Positions 10,073-19,238 of a stretch of 64,000 bases of DNA are shown here, in pieces. The notes under the pieces were generated by a model that saw only the letters and a list, made by a program, of their open reading frames with translations, had not been told where the DNA came from and made no database searches. Positions within the stretch are counted from its first letter, which is position 1, and each line of letters begins with the position of its first letter. A program made the position numbers and the translations under genes. Source of the DNA: Notamacropus eugenii (Eukaryota; Chordata; Mammalia; Diprotodontia; Macropodidae); contig NC_092873.1 in NCBI RefSeq assembly GCF_028372415.1, positions 351,457,890 through 351,521,889 on the forward strand, written 5' to 3'.

Positions 10073-10222
10073 AGGGGCACCTAGGTGGTACAGTGGATAA
10101 AGTACTAGCCCTGGAGTCAGGAAGACTTGAGTTCAAATCTAACCTCACATACTTGCTAGCTGTGTGACTATGGGCAAATCATTTAACCCTGATTGCCTCC
10201 AAAAAAATATTTTTAAAAAAAA
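10073..10222 (+). mobile_element. Marsupial tRNA-derived SINE
   Basis: 'ggggcacctaggtggtacag', 'ctggagtcaggaagacttga', 'tgtgtgactatgggcaaatc', 'atttaaccctgattgcctcc' and an A-rich end. Short form without the long 3' tail. Confidence 0.92.
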
Positions 10223-10297
10223 TCTCTCAATGATTTGTTTTTCTTCCTTTTCTTTTTTCTTTTTTTCCTCTGTCAAAGACAGAGGTTTTGTCAGGAG

Positions 10298-10490
10298 AAG
10301 CAGCCTGACTTAGTGGGTAGAAGTCTAGTCTTTGAATCACAAAGATCAGTTTTTAAGTCCTGCCTCTGACACATACTGGCTGTGTGACTTTGTAGTCACT
10401 TGATTTCCCTGAGCTCTAAATTCATCCAAATTCATATAAATTCAATCCAAAATTCATAGACTTTTTACATCAAGCTCCTTTCAAGGTGTT
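10298..10490 (+). mobile_element. MIR/tRNA-SINE, diverged, sense
   Basis: 'gcctgacttagtgggtagaa', 'tcctgcctctgacacatact' and 'ggctgtgtgactttgtagtc' identify the 5' and core parts; the 3' part is hard to place. Confidence 0.7.
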
Positions 10491-10564
10491 ACCTACACCA
10501 ATGAAATCATATGTCTCAACCTCCTGCCTCTCTCTCCCACCCCTAACACCCACACCCCAGCCAA

Positions 10565-10975
10565 AAAATATTACCCAAACACTCTTGGGTAGATAGGCAG
10601 GGATTATTCCCCCATTTCGTTGCTGTTCAGTTGTGTCCTACTCTTTGTGACCTGAATTGGGGTTTTCCTTGGCAAAGATACTGGAGTGTTTTGCCATTTC
10701 CTTCTCTAGTTCATTTTACAGATGAGGAAACTGAGGCAAACAGGGTTCAGTGACTTGCCCAGAGTCATACAGTTAGTAAAAAGTGTCTGAGATCACATTT
10801 GAATTCACGAAGATGAGTGTTCTTGTCTTCTGGCCTGGCACTCTATCCATGGCACCACCTAGATGCCAACTTCATAGCTGAAGAAACTGAGGCCCAGAGA
10901 AATTAAGTGGCTTAGCTGACTTTACATATAGCAAAAGGAGGGCTTGCATGTCCGATTTGAAAGCACAGACATAAA
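10565..10975 (-). mobile_element. MIR, antisense, split by a SINE
   Basis: The left piece (to about 10,615, 'aggcagggattattccccca') and right piece (from about 10,870, 'gctgaagaaactgaggccca', 'aattaagtggcttagctgac') are consecutive parts of an antisense MIR. A younger tRNA-derived SINE separates them. Confidence 0.7.
10616..10869 (-). mobile_element. Marsupial tRNA-derived SINE, long form, antisense
   Basis: Reverse complement of the copy at 7.5 kb: 'gttcagttgtgtcctactct', 'ttggcaaagatactggagtg', 'ttttgccatttccttctcta', 'cagatgaggaaactgaggca', ending 'tccatggcaccacctagatg'. Inserted into an older MIR. Confidence 0.92.
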
Positions 10976-11489
10976 CTGGAAGAATCTGAGTCTCCCAGTC
11001 AGTCCACTGTCCCAGAGGTTTATAGGCTGTAGAAAAATGCCCTTGGCCAGAGGCTGGCCATCTGTATCCTGGGAAGTTGCTGGGTATCCACCCCTGCTGC
11101 CTGCATGAAACACTTTGTGCTGAGGATTCCCACGTAACCCTGGGGTTTCAAATGAGAAGGGTAGTTGGACTGTAGTTCTCGGGAAACAGAGGGGAGGGAT
11201 GGGAATTTCAGACTGTGGGATCTGGGCAATAAAAGCCAGGGAGAGGAATCCTGGTGTGTCCCAGGTGAGAAGCGGGCAGGGTGTGGGGCCTCACATTCCT
11301 GGATGGTTAGGACGCCGCGGCTGATGATTATCATTATTATTCCTACTCTAGTTTTTCTGGAGTCTTTTATCCCACAAGACCCTGCCTCTCTTCTAGCGTC
11401 ACCAACCAGTCCCTACTTCTAGGGTGCGGCAGGCCTGCTGGCTCCATGGGAACACCATGTGATCGTGGCTTTCTCCCCCAGTGAGCTCA
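10976..11489. other. No recognised feature
   Basis: Moderately GC-rich, no assignable repeat. Several overlapping 60-100-codon ORFs on both strands show no conserved motif. An isolated CpG cluster near 11,311-11,320 is too small for an island. Confidence 0.45.
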
Positions 11490-11622
11490 GAGTACTTTAT
11501 GGTATTGATCTCCATCTTAGCGCCGGAAACTTGGGGGTGAGCACACTTTTTTCCTTCAACAGGGAAACTGAGGCACAGTATCAGCATGCAACTTGCCCAA
11601 GGCTGGGCAGGAGAGACCTCTT
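11490..11622 (-). mobile_element. MIR fragment, antisense
   Basis: 'caacagggaaactgaggcac' and 'catgcaacttgcccaaggct' are the antisense MIR core, flanked by weaker similarity. Confidence 0.6.
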
Positions 11623-12621
11623 ACCTCCCTGCCCCTATTCCTTACCAGACTGTGCTTGCCCCCAGCAAGAGTGGTGAGCTAGAACCTTTCCTGACTTGGA
11701 AAGGGGCCAAGGGAGGTGTGGATTGCAGGAAAAAGACCTGGGATGGTGCCAGGAGAGCAGAGTAGGTATCCTCCTTGCCAGGTGCTTCGGGCACCATGAG
11801 GTCAGGCTCTCAGTTTCACATCTAAGCAAGAAGGGGCTGCCAGGAGGGTGGGTCCTCCTCAACCCTCCATGGGAGGGGAGTTTGGGGGAAAAGGGAGGTG
11901 ATGGGGAGGGGTGGGGTAACACTGCTGACAAGTGAAAGCATCCCGTGCTTTGGCGTCAGAGGCCAGGCTTTGGAACAGAGGATCAGAGAAGCCCAGATCC
12001 ATAAAGATGGGCTGGGAGAAGGGGCACTGGGCCAGAGGGTGGCTCCGAGGAAGGGAAGGAAAGGTGTGTATGACTGTGTGCTGGGCTTCCAATCGATGCA
12101 TGTCCCTGCCTGCAGAGAGATCAAAGCAAGAGAGACAGACAGGAGGAACACCAGGGACTGTCTCGTGGCAGTATTACGTGTTTGGAGAAAGAAGAGGAGT
12201 AGGAAAAGGAATAGAATCCCTGTACCAGGACTGGATTGTGGTCTGATAGCACTAGCCAAAATCCATCACTGCCACAGCAGAGCAGCAGAGGGATGGAGAG
12301 TTCCAGCAGGCTTCCAGGAGAGGCCCAGACTCTATGACTTGGAATTCATTTTCCCTACATTTAATCCAAATGAAGGAAAATCCCACTGCTGTGAGGGCTT
12401 CCGTTATCTAGGGGGAAGGGGAAGGGAGGATGATAGAGAAATAGGGCTAGTTAGTAAAGGTCAGGACCTTGAACAGGGCTGCAGAAGTCCAGTCTTGGGA
12501 CTCTGGGCCCCAGGACAAATCCTTGTTTCTTCATCCTTTCCCAGAACCCTGCGTCATGTTTGCCTATGATGGAGGGATCCCCTAAGCAATATCTCAGTCT
12601 ATCCTTACACACACCCTTGTG
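11623..12621. other. Repeat-poor, purine-rich region
   Basis: About 1 kb without recognisable repeats. Long ORFs overlap here on both strands (up to 223 codons, plus, 11,898-12,569), as expected in GC-rich purine-skewed DNA. No domain, splice-bounded exon or codon pattern convinces me it is coding. Confidence 0.45.
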
Positions 12622-12630
12622 TGCACACGT

Positions 12631-12668
<38 letters not shown>

Positions 12669-12669
12669 A
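12622..12669. repeat. (CA)n microsatellite
   Basis: Uninterrupted CA repeat from about 12,632 to 12,666 with imperfect CA/GT flanks. Confidence 0.98.
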
Positions 12670-12780
12670 CCCACCCTCAACTCAAATTTCTTGGAGAAAA
12701 GAGGGTCATTGAAGCAATTTTTTTTTTATGAATAGAAGAGAGCAGAAGAAAACAGAGAAGCAGGCTTGGGAAGTCACATG

Positions 12781-12985
12781 TTGAACTTGTAATAATAATA
12801 GCTAATATATGGAACTTTAAGATTTATAAGGCAACCAACCTTGTGAGGAAGGTGTTAATATTACCTCCATTTTACAAAGAAGGAAACATACATCACCTTA
12901 AGTGATTTGCCTAGAGTACACAGAGTGTCTAAGGCAGAATTTGAACTCAGGTCTTCTTGATTCCAAATCTAGACCTCTATTTACC
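12781..12985 (-). mobile_element. MIR, antisense, near full length
   Basis: 'ataataatagctaatatatg', 'tccattttacaaagaaggaa', 'gaatttgaactcaggtcttc' and 'ttccaaatctagacctctat' in antisense MIR order. Its outer half is part of the inverted duplication described at 12,868-13,188. Confidence 0.9.
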
Positions 12986-13188
12986 TAGCTGTCTCTCTCA
13001 TACACTTATATAGGAATAGTGAGCTGTATATAATAGATATTTGCAGTTTCATGTATAATCCTCTCTTTATGTTCTACTGTATATATGGAAATGCTTATTT
13101 TATTTGTTATTTGTCTTATTTGTTATTAAAAAGAATTATAAACAAATAAAAACAAACCACACAGAGTCCTTTCTTATCACCAAGTTCC
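12868..13188 (-). repeat. Left arm of inverted duplication
   Basis: The reverse complement of this stretch matches 14,800-15,113 along its whole length, at roughly 85% by eye. The match covers 'acttggtgataagaaaggac', the unnamed repeat ('ataagcatttccatatata', 'gtagaacataaagag'), the junction 'gtgtatgagagagacag' and the first half of a SINE. That the junctions match, not only the parts, indicates one duplicated unit or a composite family. Confidence 0.8.
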
Positions 13189-13204
13189 CAGGCATCCTCT
13201 TCCT

Positions 13205-13412
13205 TCTCCCCTTCCCTTATAGGCAGGTCTGACAATTGAGTTGGAACGAACTAAGGGGCCCCCAGGTTTATAGATGAGGAAGCTGAGGGTCAGAGAGGTG
13301 AAATAACTGACCTGGGGTCACATAGCAGGAAGTGGGGCAGGATTGGAATCTAGATCTTCCTGATTCCAAATCTAAATCCAAAACCCAACCATCATACCAC
13401 ATTGCCTCTTCT
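13205..13412 (-). mobile_element. MIR3-like, antisense
   Basis: 'gttggaacgaactaaggggc', 'tagatgaggaagctgagggt', 'ggtcacatagcaggaagtgg', 'tcttcctgattccaaatcta'. The first block is the MIR3-type flank. Confidence 0.82.
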
Positions 13413-13483
13413 CTGGCCTTGGCTGGCTGCATTCCTTCCTCTCTCTTCCCATCAACCAATCGATCAACAAGCATTTATTAAGC

Positions 13484-13590
13484 TCTCTCCCTCCCTTCTC
13501 CCTCTCTCTTTCTCCTCTTTTTCTTTCTCTTCCTTTCTCTCCCTTTATCTCTCAGTCTTCTTTTTTTCCTTTCTTTCTTCCTCTCTCCCT
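13484..13590. repeat. Polypyrimidine (TC-rich) tract
   Basis: About 105 bases almost purely T and C on the plus strand. It adjoins the 3' end of the antisense SINE, so it probably began as that SINE's A/G-rich tail and expanded. Confidence 0.9.
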
Positions 13591-13797
13591 TTCCCATTTG
13601 GGGTTTTCTTGGGAAAGACATTGAAGTGGTTTGACATGTCCTTCTCCAGCTCATTTTACAGATGAGGAAACCGAGGCAAACAGGGTTGAGTGACTTGCCT
13701 GGGGTCACACAGCTAGTAAGTGTCTGAGATCAGATATGAACTCATTTCTTCCTGATTTCAGGTAGGTGCTCTATCCATTGCGCCACCTAGCTGCTCT
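13591..13797 (-). mobile_element. Marsupial tRNA-derived SINE, antisense
   Basis: 'tggggttttcttgggaaaga', 'tccttctccagctcatttta', 'cagatgaggaaaccgaggca', 'gtcacacagctagtaagtgt', ending 'attgcgccacctagctgctc'. Confidence 0.92.
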
Positions 13798-13900
13798 AAA
13801 ATAGTATTTATTAATCACTTACTATGTGCCAGCCTCTACTAAACACTGGAAATACAAAGAAAAGCAAAACAAAAAAAAAGTCCCAGTTCCATCCTATATT

Positions 13901-14213
13901 GGCAGTTTTGAAAGGGCAGGGGTTACAGCTCATACCTTCTATCTTTTGCCTCACACTTTTGGGTACCCTGGGCCCCACACACCATATATATTTATTAAAT
14001 AGAACTGGTGGAGATTGAAGATAGACATTTTGCAGACACGTTTAATGACTGTGAAGGGTGATGGGGCCACCAAAGGCCTCTGAGTGGGAAATGACCTGAA
14101 AGAAGTGATATGAAAAGTGACTTGGATGGATAGAATATCCAAGGATGGCCTTTGGGAAAGTGGGAAGACCCATGGAAAAATTCTTCTTGAGATAGCTATC
14201 TATGTGTGGTTTG
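13901..14213. other. No clear feature
   Basis: Short spacer. 'ccatatatatttattaaata' near 13,983 may be a worn L2/MIR tail; nothing else is assignable. Confidence 0.4.
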
Positions 14214-14800
14214 TCAAGTAACATTTATGAACTACCTACTATGTGCTTGGCATTGAACTAAGTGCTGAAGACACAAAGAAAAGCAAAAGCAATCCCTGGT
14301 GTCAAGGAGCTCACAGTCTAACAAAGGAGACAACATGCAACTATGTACAAAGACATACAGAGGATAAATTGGAAAGATTCTTGGAAGGCACTAGCTTTAG
14401 GGAGACTGGGAAAGGTGGGAGTTTATCTGAGATTTGAAGGAATCCAGGGAAGCCAGGAGCCATAGGCCAAGAGAGAGAGAATTCCAGGCTTGGGAAACAG
14501 CTAGGGAATATGCCCTGAGTCAGGAAATGAGTGTTTTGTGTGAGGAACAACAAAGAGGCCATTGTACCTAGCTCACAGAGTCCCTGGAGCAGAGTCATGT
14601 ATCAAAAGGCTGAAAGGTAGAAAGGAGCTGATTCTGAAAGGCTTTACCAACCAGAAGATTTTCTGTTTGATCCTGGAATTCATAGGGAACCAGTGGATTT
14701 TCCTGAAAAGGGGTATGGTACGATCAGACCTGAGCTTCAGGAAGATTAATTTGACATCTGAGAGGAGGATATATTGGAGTAGGGAGAGATTTGATTCAGG
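14214..14800 (-). mobile_element. L2 LINE 3' region, antisense
   Basis: Long colinear antisense L2: 'ctacctactatgtgcttggc', 'tcaaggagctcacagtctaa', 'gagaattccaggcttgggaa', 'gaggaacaacaaagaggcca', 'tctgtttgatcctggaattc', 'tatggtacgatcagacctga'. It ends where the right arm of the inverted duplication begins. Confidence 0.88.
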
Positions 14801-15113
14801 GAGGACTTGGTGATGAGAATGGACTCTGTGTGGTTTGTTTTTGTTTATAATTGTTTTTAATCCTAACTTGACAAATAAATAAAATAAGCATTTCCATATA
14901 TAAAGTAGAACATAAAGAGTGGATTATACACGAAATTGCAAATATCTGTTATGTACAGCTCATGATTCCTGTATAAGTGTATAAGAGAGACAGTTAGATG
15001 GATAGAGGTCTGCATTTGGAATCAAGAAGAACCTGAGTTCAAATTCTACCTTAGACACTCTGTGTAGTCCAGGCAAATCACTAAAGTTCTATCAGTGTGT
15101 GTTTCCTTCTTTG
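14800..15113 (+). repeat. Right arm of inverted duplication
   Basis: Mirror image of 12,868-13,188: 'acttggtgatgagaatggac', 'tctgtgtggtttgtttttgt', the unnamed repeat and, from about 14,985, a sense SINE ('gacagttagatggatagagg', 'gaacctgagttcaaattcta') cut at 'tttccttctttg', the point where similarity to the left arm stops. The 1.6-kb spacer holds an L2, a MIR and a SINE. The arms could pair as a long hairpin. Confidence 0.8.
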
Positions 15114-15925
15114 CCTCCAGTTAACTTATATACAATGAAGTGTCAGGGAAATTCTAGCCTTGTTGCCCAAATTCAGAAGACCTGAAGAATGATTCTCTTA
15201 AAGAGGCTCCCAGCATGGACAGAGTTTACAAAAGTTACTGGGATTTGAGAGAATATTTACTAGCTCCCAGTCTTATCTTCCCATTAGTGTTCTTAACACC
15301 CTTGATATTCTTGCCCAATCCAGAGGTAATTGACCTCTAGCAGTTTTCATTGAGTCTATTTTCTGTGTTTGTGTGTGTATGTGTGTGTGTGATTTTTTAG
15401 AAGAAAAATGAAGAAAGATGGGATGTCCTATTCCCAGGTCCCATATTCTCCCTCTGACCTGTGTTCTACCTAGTCAGGGCTTCCATTATTATCCCGGGGA
15501 TGACTCTTTTGGTAAGATTAGGACAAATCTCTGGAATGACTGAAGGAGGCAGTAGGTTGGAAGGATGGTAATGGAGTTACTTTTTAGGATGTGTCCACCT
15601 AAAGGCTATTGTCCAAAGGAAGTGGGAGGTGGAGGAAAGTAAAGGAAGAAGTAAAGGGCTGATGATTAGAACTTTTTTCTCTATCTCTAGAATCCAACAA
15701 CAATGGGTTTGTGTCACTGACCCTGCAACCTAGTCCTCTACTGGACAATCCTCCTGGAATACCAAACCCCCTTCCTCTTAGCTAATCTGAATTTTATTTG
15801 TCCTTAAAAGTCCTACCCAAGTTTCTTCTTCCCCAGCCTCCCAAACCTAACATATCATTCCTTTTTCTGAATCAGAAAACACTTTACTTCTGGAATCACA
15901 GGGGAGCAACATTTTAGATGCAGTG
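15114..15925. other. No recognised feature
   Basis: About 800 bases with a short (TG)n at 15,367-15,392 and otherwise unassigned sequence. Confidence 0.5.
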
Positions 15926-16035
15926 CAGTGGTTCTTTAAGCATGGTCTAGGGGCTATCTCAGGGTCACTGAGACTTTCAGGGTTCTTTAAGGCCAAAATT
16001 ATTTTCATAATAATATTAAGACATTTTAATTTGCA
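15926..16035 (+). mobile_element. hAT transposon, 5' terminal fragment
   Basis: 'cagtggttctttaagcatgg', 'tcactgagactttcagggtt' and 'aaaattattttcataataat' match the 5' end of the hAT element at 41,283. Only about 110 bases remain before an L2 fragment. Confidence 0.75.
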
Positions 16036-16128
16036 ATGATCTCTCTGCAGCCTTTGACAATGTCAATCATCCTCTTCTCTCTAGGTTTTTGGGACCCTAT
16101 TAGCTCCTGATTCTCCTATCTGACCACT
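16036..16128 (+). mobile_element. L2 LINE, reverse-transcriptase fragment, sense
   Basis: Translates as DLSAAFDNVNHPLLSRFLG in one frame. This is the RT motif A region of L2 (family form DLSAAFDTVDH), with both aspartates of the motif in place. Only about 30 codons survive. Confidence 0.85.
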
Positions 16129-16292
16129 CTTGCCTCAGTTTCCTCATCTGTAAAATGGAAATGATAATAGCATCCATCTCCCAGGGGTTATTGTGAGGAA
16201 CAAATAAGATCATATTTGTAAAAGTACTCAGAAAAGTGCCTGGCACATAGTAGGAACTCTATAAATATTAACTATTATCATTATTAACTTAA
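16129..16292 (+). mobile_element. MIR 3' half, sense
   Basis: 'gtttcctcatctgtaaaatg', 'ggttattgtgaggaacaaat', 'gtgcctggcacatagtagga', 'actctataaatattaactat'. Confidence 0.9.
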
Positions 16293-16458
16293 CATCACCT
16301 GAAGATCAAAGATATTAAAAATTTTTTTAAATCAACTTTTGTTTCAGGTCATTAATTGCACTACACAATTTGCTAAAAGTAATCTAGCCCATTTTCCTCC
16401 TTCAATCCAGTTTCTAGGCCTAGTTCATTTTCCATCTTCAACATTTGTACAACATTTC

Positions 16459-16460
<2 letters not shown>

Positions 16461-16504
<44 letters not shown>

Positions 16505-16508
16505 CACA
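16461..16508. repeat. (CA)n microsatellite
   Basis: About 20 perfect CA units, then 'tgcacacac'. Confidence 0.98.
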
Positions 16509-16829
16509 CACTATGTGTTGCCCATTCAACTACTTATCACTAGTGTCAAACTCCAACCACATACAAGGATCCCTGCAGACAGCATAATGACTTAGAAAAC
16601 CACCTACTAGCATTATCCATGTTCAATTATATTTTTAGTTATTTTGTTAAATATTTATCAATTACATTCTAATCTGGTTCATGCAGTATTTGTGTTTCAG
16701 AATGCAGCCAAGAGCCTTGTATTTGACACCTCTGGTCTAGACAACAGACATTCTTCATTCACTTGTTTTTTCCTGTGTGGATAGTTAGACCTAATTCTTT
16801 TGAGAGAGTACAGATTTCATTCACATGAC

Positions 16830-17092
16830 TGCAAAGTATTGTAGTAGAAAGATTACTGGACTTGGAGTCAGGGAGAGCTGAGTTCAAATCTTGCTCCTTC
16901 GTTTATTAGCACTGTGACTATGGGCAAGTCACTTAATCATGCTCTGAGCCTTAGTCTCTTCATCTGTAAAATGGAAATAATAAAAGCTGATGTACCCACC
17001 TCATTGGATTGTTGTAAAGTTCTAATGAGATAATGTATGTAAAAGGTATTGAAAATTTTCAAGGTACCATAAAAATGTCAGTTATTATTGAC
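16830..17092 (+). mobile_element. MIR/THER1, full length, sense
   Basis: 'gtattgtagtagaaagatta', 'cttggagtcagggagagctg', 'cactgtgactatgggcaagt', 'cttcatctgtaaaatggaaa', 'ttctaatgagataatgtatg', end 'gtcagttattattg'. Confidence 0.92.
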
Positions 17093-17094
17093 TC

Positions 17095-17345
17095 CATCCA
17101 TACATTGTCATTTACAAATAGGAACATTCAAAGAACATCAGCATTCATAGGGAATCTCTCTTCTATAGGAACTCTACCCTAGATATTCTCCAAGACAGTG
17201 GCAAACACCTTTGTCAAGCATCTATCTTCTTACTTAATATTAGTAATCATAGGACCAAACAAAACTATCCATTGTTATATCTTTCAAAGGATTCTTGTTG
17301 TATTTTGATATATACATGGGAAATACCTGTACAGAGGAAAACTTT
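17095..17345 (-). mobile_element. RTE LINE, reverse-transcriptase fragment
   Basis: The minus strand translates, with stops, as FATVLENI then GRVPIEERFPMNADVL and MFLFVNDNVWME. This follows the RTE RT order (KLFATVLE...G..INGE.L..LLFADDIVL). The catalytic box reads FVNDN instead of FADDI, so the enzyme is dead. It may belong with the RTE 3' segment at 18.1-18.6 kb, but the spacing and L2/MIR between them argue for separate copies. Confidence 0.75.
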
Positions 17346-17504
17346 TAAAGTTGTGTTTTATTCTGCTGAAACAAATGATTTCTTATAGTAGACATATAAA
17401 AGCCTAGTGGATTCTTGTATATGCTGTACCCTGAAGTCAACTGTATGACTGGAAAGATATGGTCTGCTATAGAATATCATTTGTGAAAGTTTGCTTGTTG
17501 CCTG

Positions 17505-17657
17505 GACAGGATGGCACAGCAGAGAGAGCATCAGCTCAGGAATAGGAGGATCTAGGTTCAAATCCCACCTCGGACACTTGCTACCTACTAGGGCCTCCCA
17601 GCCCCTTCCTCTATAAAATGAGTGGCTAGATAGCCTCTGAAGACCCTTTTAGATCCA
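17505..17657 (+). mobile_element. MIR3-like, sense
   Basis: 'ggatggcacagcagagagag', 'ggttcaaatcccacctcgga', 'tgagtggctagatagcctct', 'gaagacccttttagatccat'. Confidence 0.8.
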
Positions 17658-17659
17658 TA

Positions 17660-17965
17660 ATCTCTTCTGAAATTTCCAAGGATACCCCATGTAACTGACC
17701 AAGTTGTTCCCCTGCCTGCCCCCCACAACAATCCCTTTCCTGTCTCCAGGCCTATGCAGTGGTGCTTCTTCCCTGCCTGGAATGCCCTCTTCTTGCCCCT
17801 GCCTAGCTTCTTTCACACTTTGCCAATGACCCAAGATCACCCTTGGCCTCCACTGTTTGCACTTTTTCCTTTTTGCCATTACTTATATATACATTGTCTT
17901 TGATTAACTTGGCTCATCCTCTCCCTCTCTTTCTCCTTTTCTTCTCCAAAGGAAGGTAAATTTTG
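17660..17965 (+). mobile_element. L2 LINE 3' region, sense
   Basis: 'ccctgcctggaatgccctct', 'agcttctttcacactttgcc' and a T-rich 'tgccattacttatatataca' follow L2 3' order. Confidence 0.7.
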
Positions 17966-17984
17966 ATGGCCAGAAGCTGCCCAA

Positions 17985-18112
17985 TTTCTTTCTTTCCTTC
18001 CTTCCTTCCTTCCTTCCTTCCTTCCTTCCTTCCTTCCTTCCTTCCTTCCTTCCTTCCTTCCTTCCTTCTTTCCTTCCTCCCTTCCTTCCTTCTTTCCTTC
18101 CTCCCTTTCTCC
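17985..18112 (-). repeat. (CTTC)n / (GAAG)n tetranucleotide repeat
   Basis: About 125 bases of CTTC units, perfect in the first 80. It begins exactly at the 3' side of the antisense RTE segment. The copy at 60.0 kb has a shorter tract of the same motif in the same place, so the repeat probably grew from the element's own 3' tail. Confidence 0.95.
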
Positions 18113-18592
18113 CAGTTAACTATGAAGCTCATAGATTGGACCACAATAGGTCCCTGCCCAAGCTTCCTTAATGGCTGTATTCTGGACCCTCCTGGCTTAG
18201 AGTGAATGTCAATGGTAACTGTTTCTCTTTTGACCAGCAACCCTTAGAGTCTTCCTCTCCCAGTTTGATATTTTTTTTTAATTAGAAGGACCATCCCTGG
18301 ACTCACTCCTTTAAAAGGTCTATTCACTGAATGAGCATCACCTGACTCAAAGTGAGAACCTGAAAAGGCCTTAGCCTAAAAGAGTCAGAGAGACCATTGC
18401 ATCCTGGGCCATCTCCAGCTGTCCTGATGAATATCTGGTCACTGGACCCAGATGGCTCTGGAGGAGAAAGCGAGGCTGGTGATATTGCACAGCTCTCCCT
18501 CACTCAAATCAAAGTAAACTGCAAGTCATGTCATCATCTCCCTGATGTCATGGTCCTCTTTGAAAACAAAGGTCAAACACATTAATCATGTA
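18113..18592 (-). mobile_element. RTE 3' segment / RTE-mobilised SINE, antisense
   Basis: Plus-strand blocks 'gaagctcatagattggacca', 'gtctattcactgaatgagca', 'atgaatatctggtcactgga', 'ctctggaggagaaagcgagg', 'ctccctgatgtcatggtcct' recur in order at 60.03-60.97 kb, where they adjoin RTE coding sequence. The length (480 bases) and identical tail motif support an RTE 3' region. Confidence 0.8.
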
Positions 18593-18659
18593 TCTGTGAG
18601 TCATCTCTTTCCCTCTCTGCCCTCCCCCATGGAAAGTGGAATGTGGGCTCATTTAGGGC

Positions 18660-19008
18660 AAAGACCATTCTACGTCTGGGATTTGAGCTGAATACTGAAG
18701 AAAGTCAGGAAAACTGAGAGACTAATGCAAGGGGGCAGAGCATTCCAGGCACTGAGGTCAACCAGTGTAAAGCAGAGATGGAGGGTTATGGAGGGTTATG
18801 AACTGTGAGTAGTTCAGCATAGCCTGACCTTAGAACACATGATGGGGGAGTAATGTTTATGACACCTGGAAAGACTAGAAGGACCCAGGTTATAAAGAAT
18901 CTTAAATACCAAACAGAGAATCCTGGAAATAACAGGGAGCCATTAGAGCTCATTGAGTGGTGGGGAGGGGGTTTAAATGGTCAGAACTATGCTTTAGAAA
19001 AATCCAGT
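18660..19008 (-). mobile_element. L2 LINE fragment, antisense
   Basis: 'gcagagcattccaggcactg', 'ttataaagaatcttaaatac', 'gggagccattagagctcatt', 'gtcagaactatgctttagaa'. The L1 at 19.0 kb starts directly after it. Confidence 0.8.
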
Positions 19009-19084
19009 GCTAAGACACTGGAGTAGAGAAAGGACTCAGCTGAGTTCTCCCAACATTCCCCTCCAAATAATTTTAAAATAATGC

Positions 19085-19238
19085 CTCAGATCGAATTCTG
19101 GAGTAGCAGAACCAACAAAAGGTCAGAGTGAGACTTTCTTCTAGCCAAAGACAGCATAGGAAGTCAAAGAAATATCTGTGGCACAGGGGAGGAAGCTAGA
19201 CTCAGGCTCATGTTGATGTAATACCAGTTGTGAGACTA
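19085..19238 (+). repeat. L1 5'-UTR segment, inverted-repeat arm 1
   Basis: Contains 'caacaaaaggtcagagtgag', 'actttcttctagccaaagac', 'agcataggaagtcaaagaaa', 'ggctcatgttgatgtaatac'. Its reverse complement is found at 20,178-20,333 with about 92% identity by eye. It lies in the expected place for a 5' UTR. Confidence 0.9.

Larger units (their letters stand above)
13452..13900 (-). mobile_element. L2 LINE 3' end, antisense, interrupted by SINE
   Basis: Left: 'gatcaacaagcatttattaa' up to about 13,483. Right from about 13,798: 'tatttattaatcacttacta', 'tgtgccagcctctactaaac', 'tggaaatacaaagaaaagca'. Both flanks carry 'catttattaa/tatttattaa', which may be the target-site duplication of the SINE between them. 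Confidence 0.75.

Noticed and set aside
11898-12569. 223-codon plus-strand ORF, the longest in the window
   Set aside because: No recognisable domain, overlapping long ORFs on the other strand and other frames, and purine-rich GC composition that lowers stop frequency. Nothing suggests selection on protein.
17985-18112. Tetranucleotide array as a CRISPR-like repeat
   Set aside because: There are no spacers; it is a simple CTTC microsatellite next to a retroelement tail.
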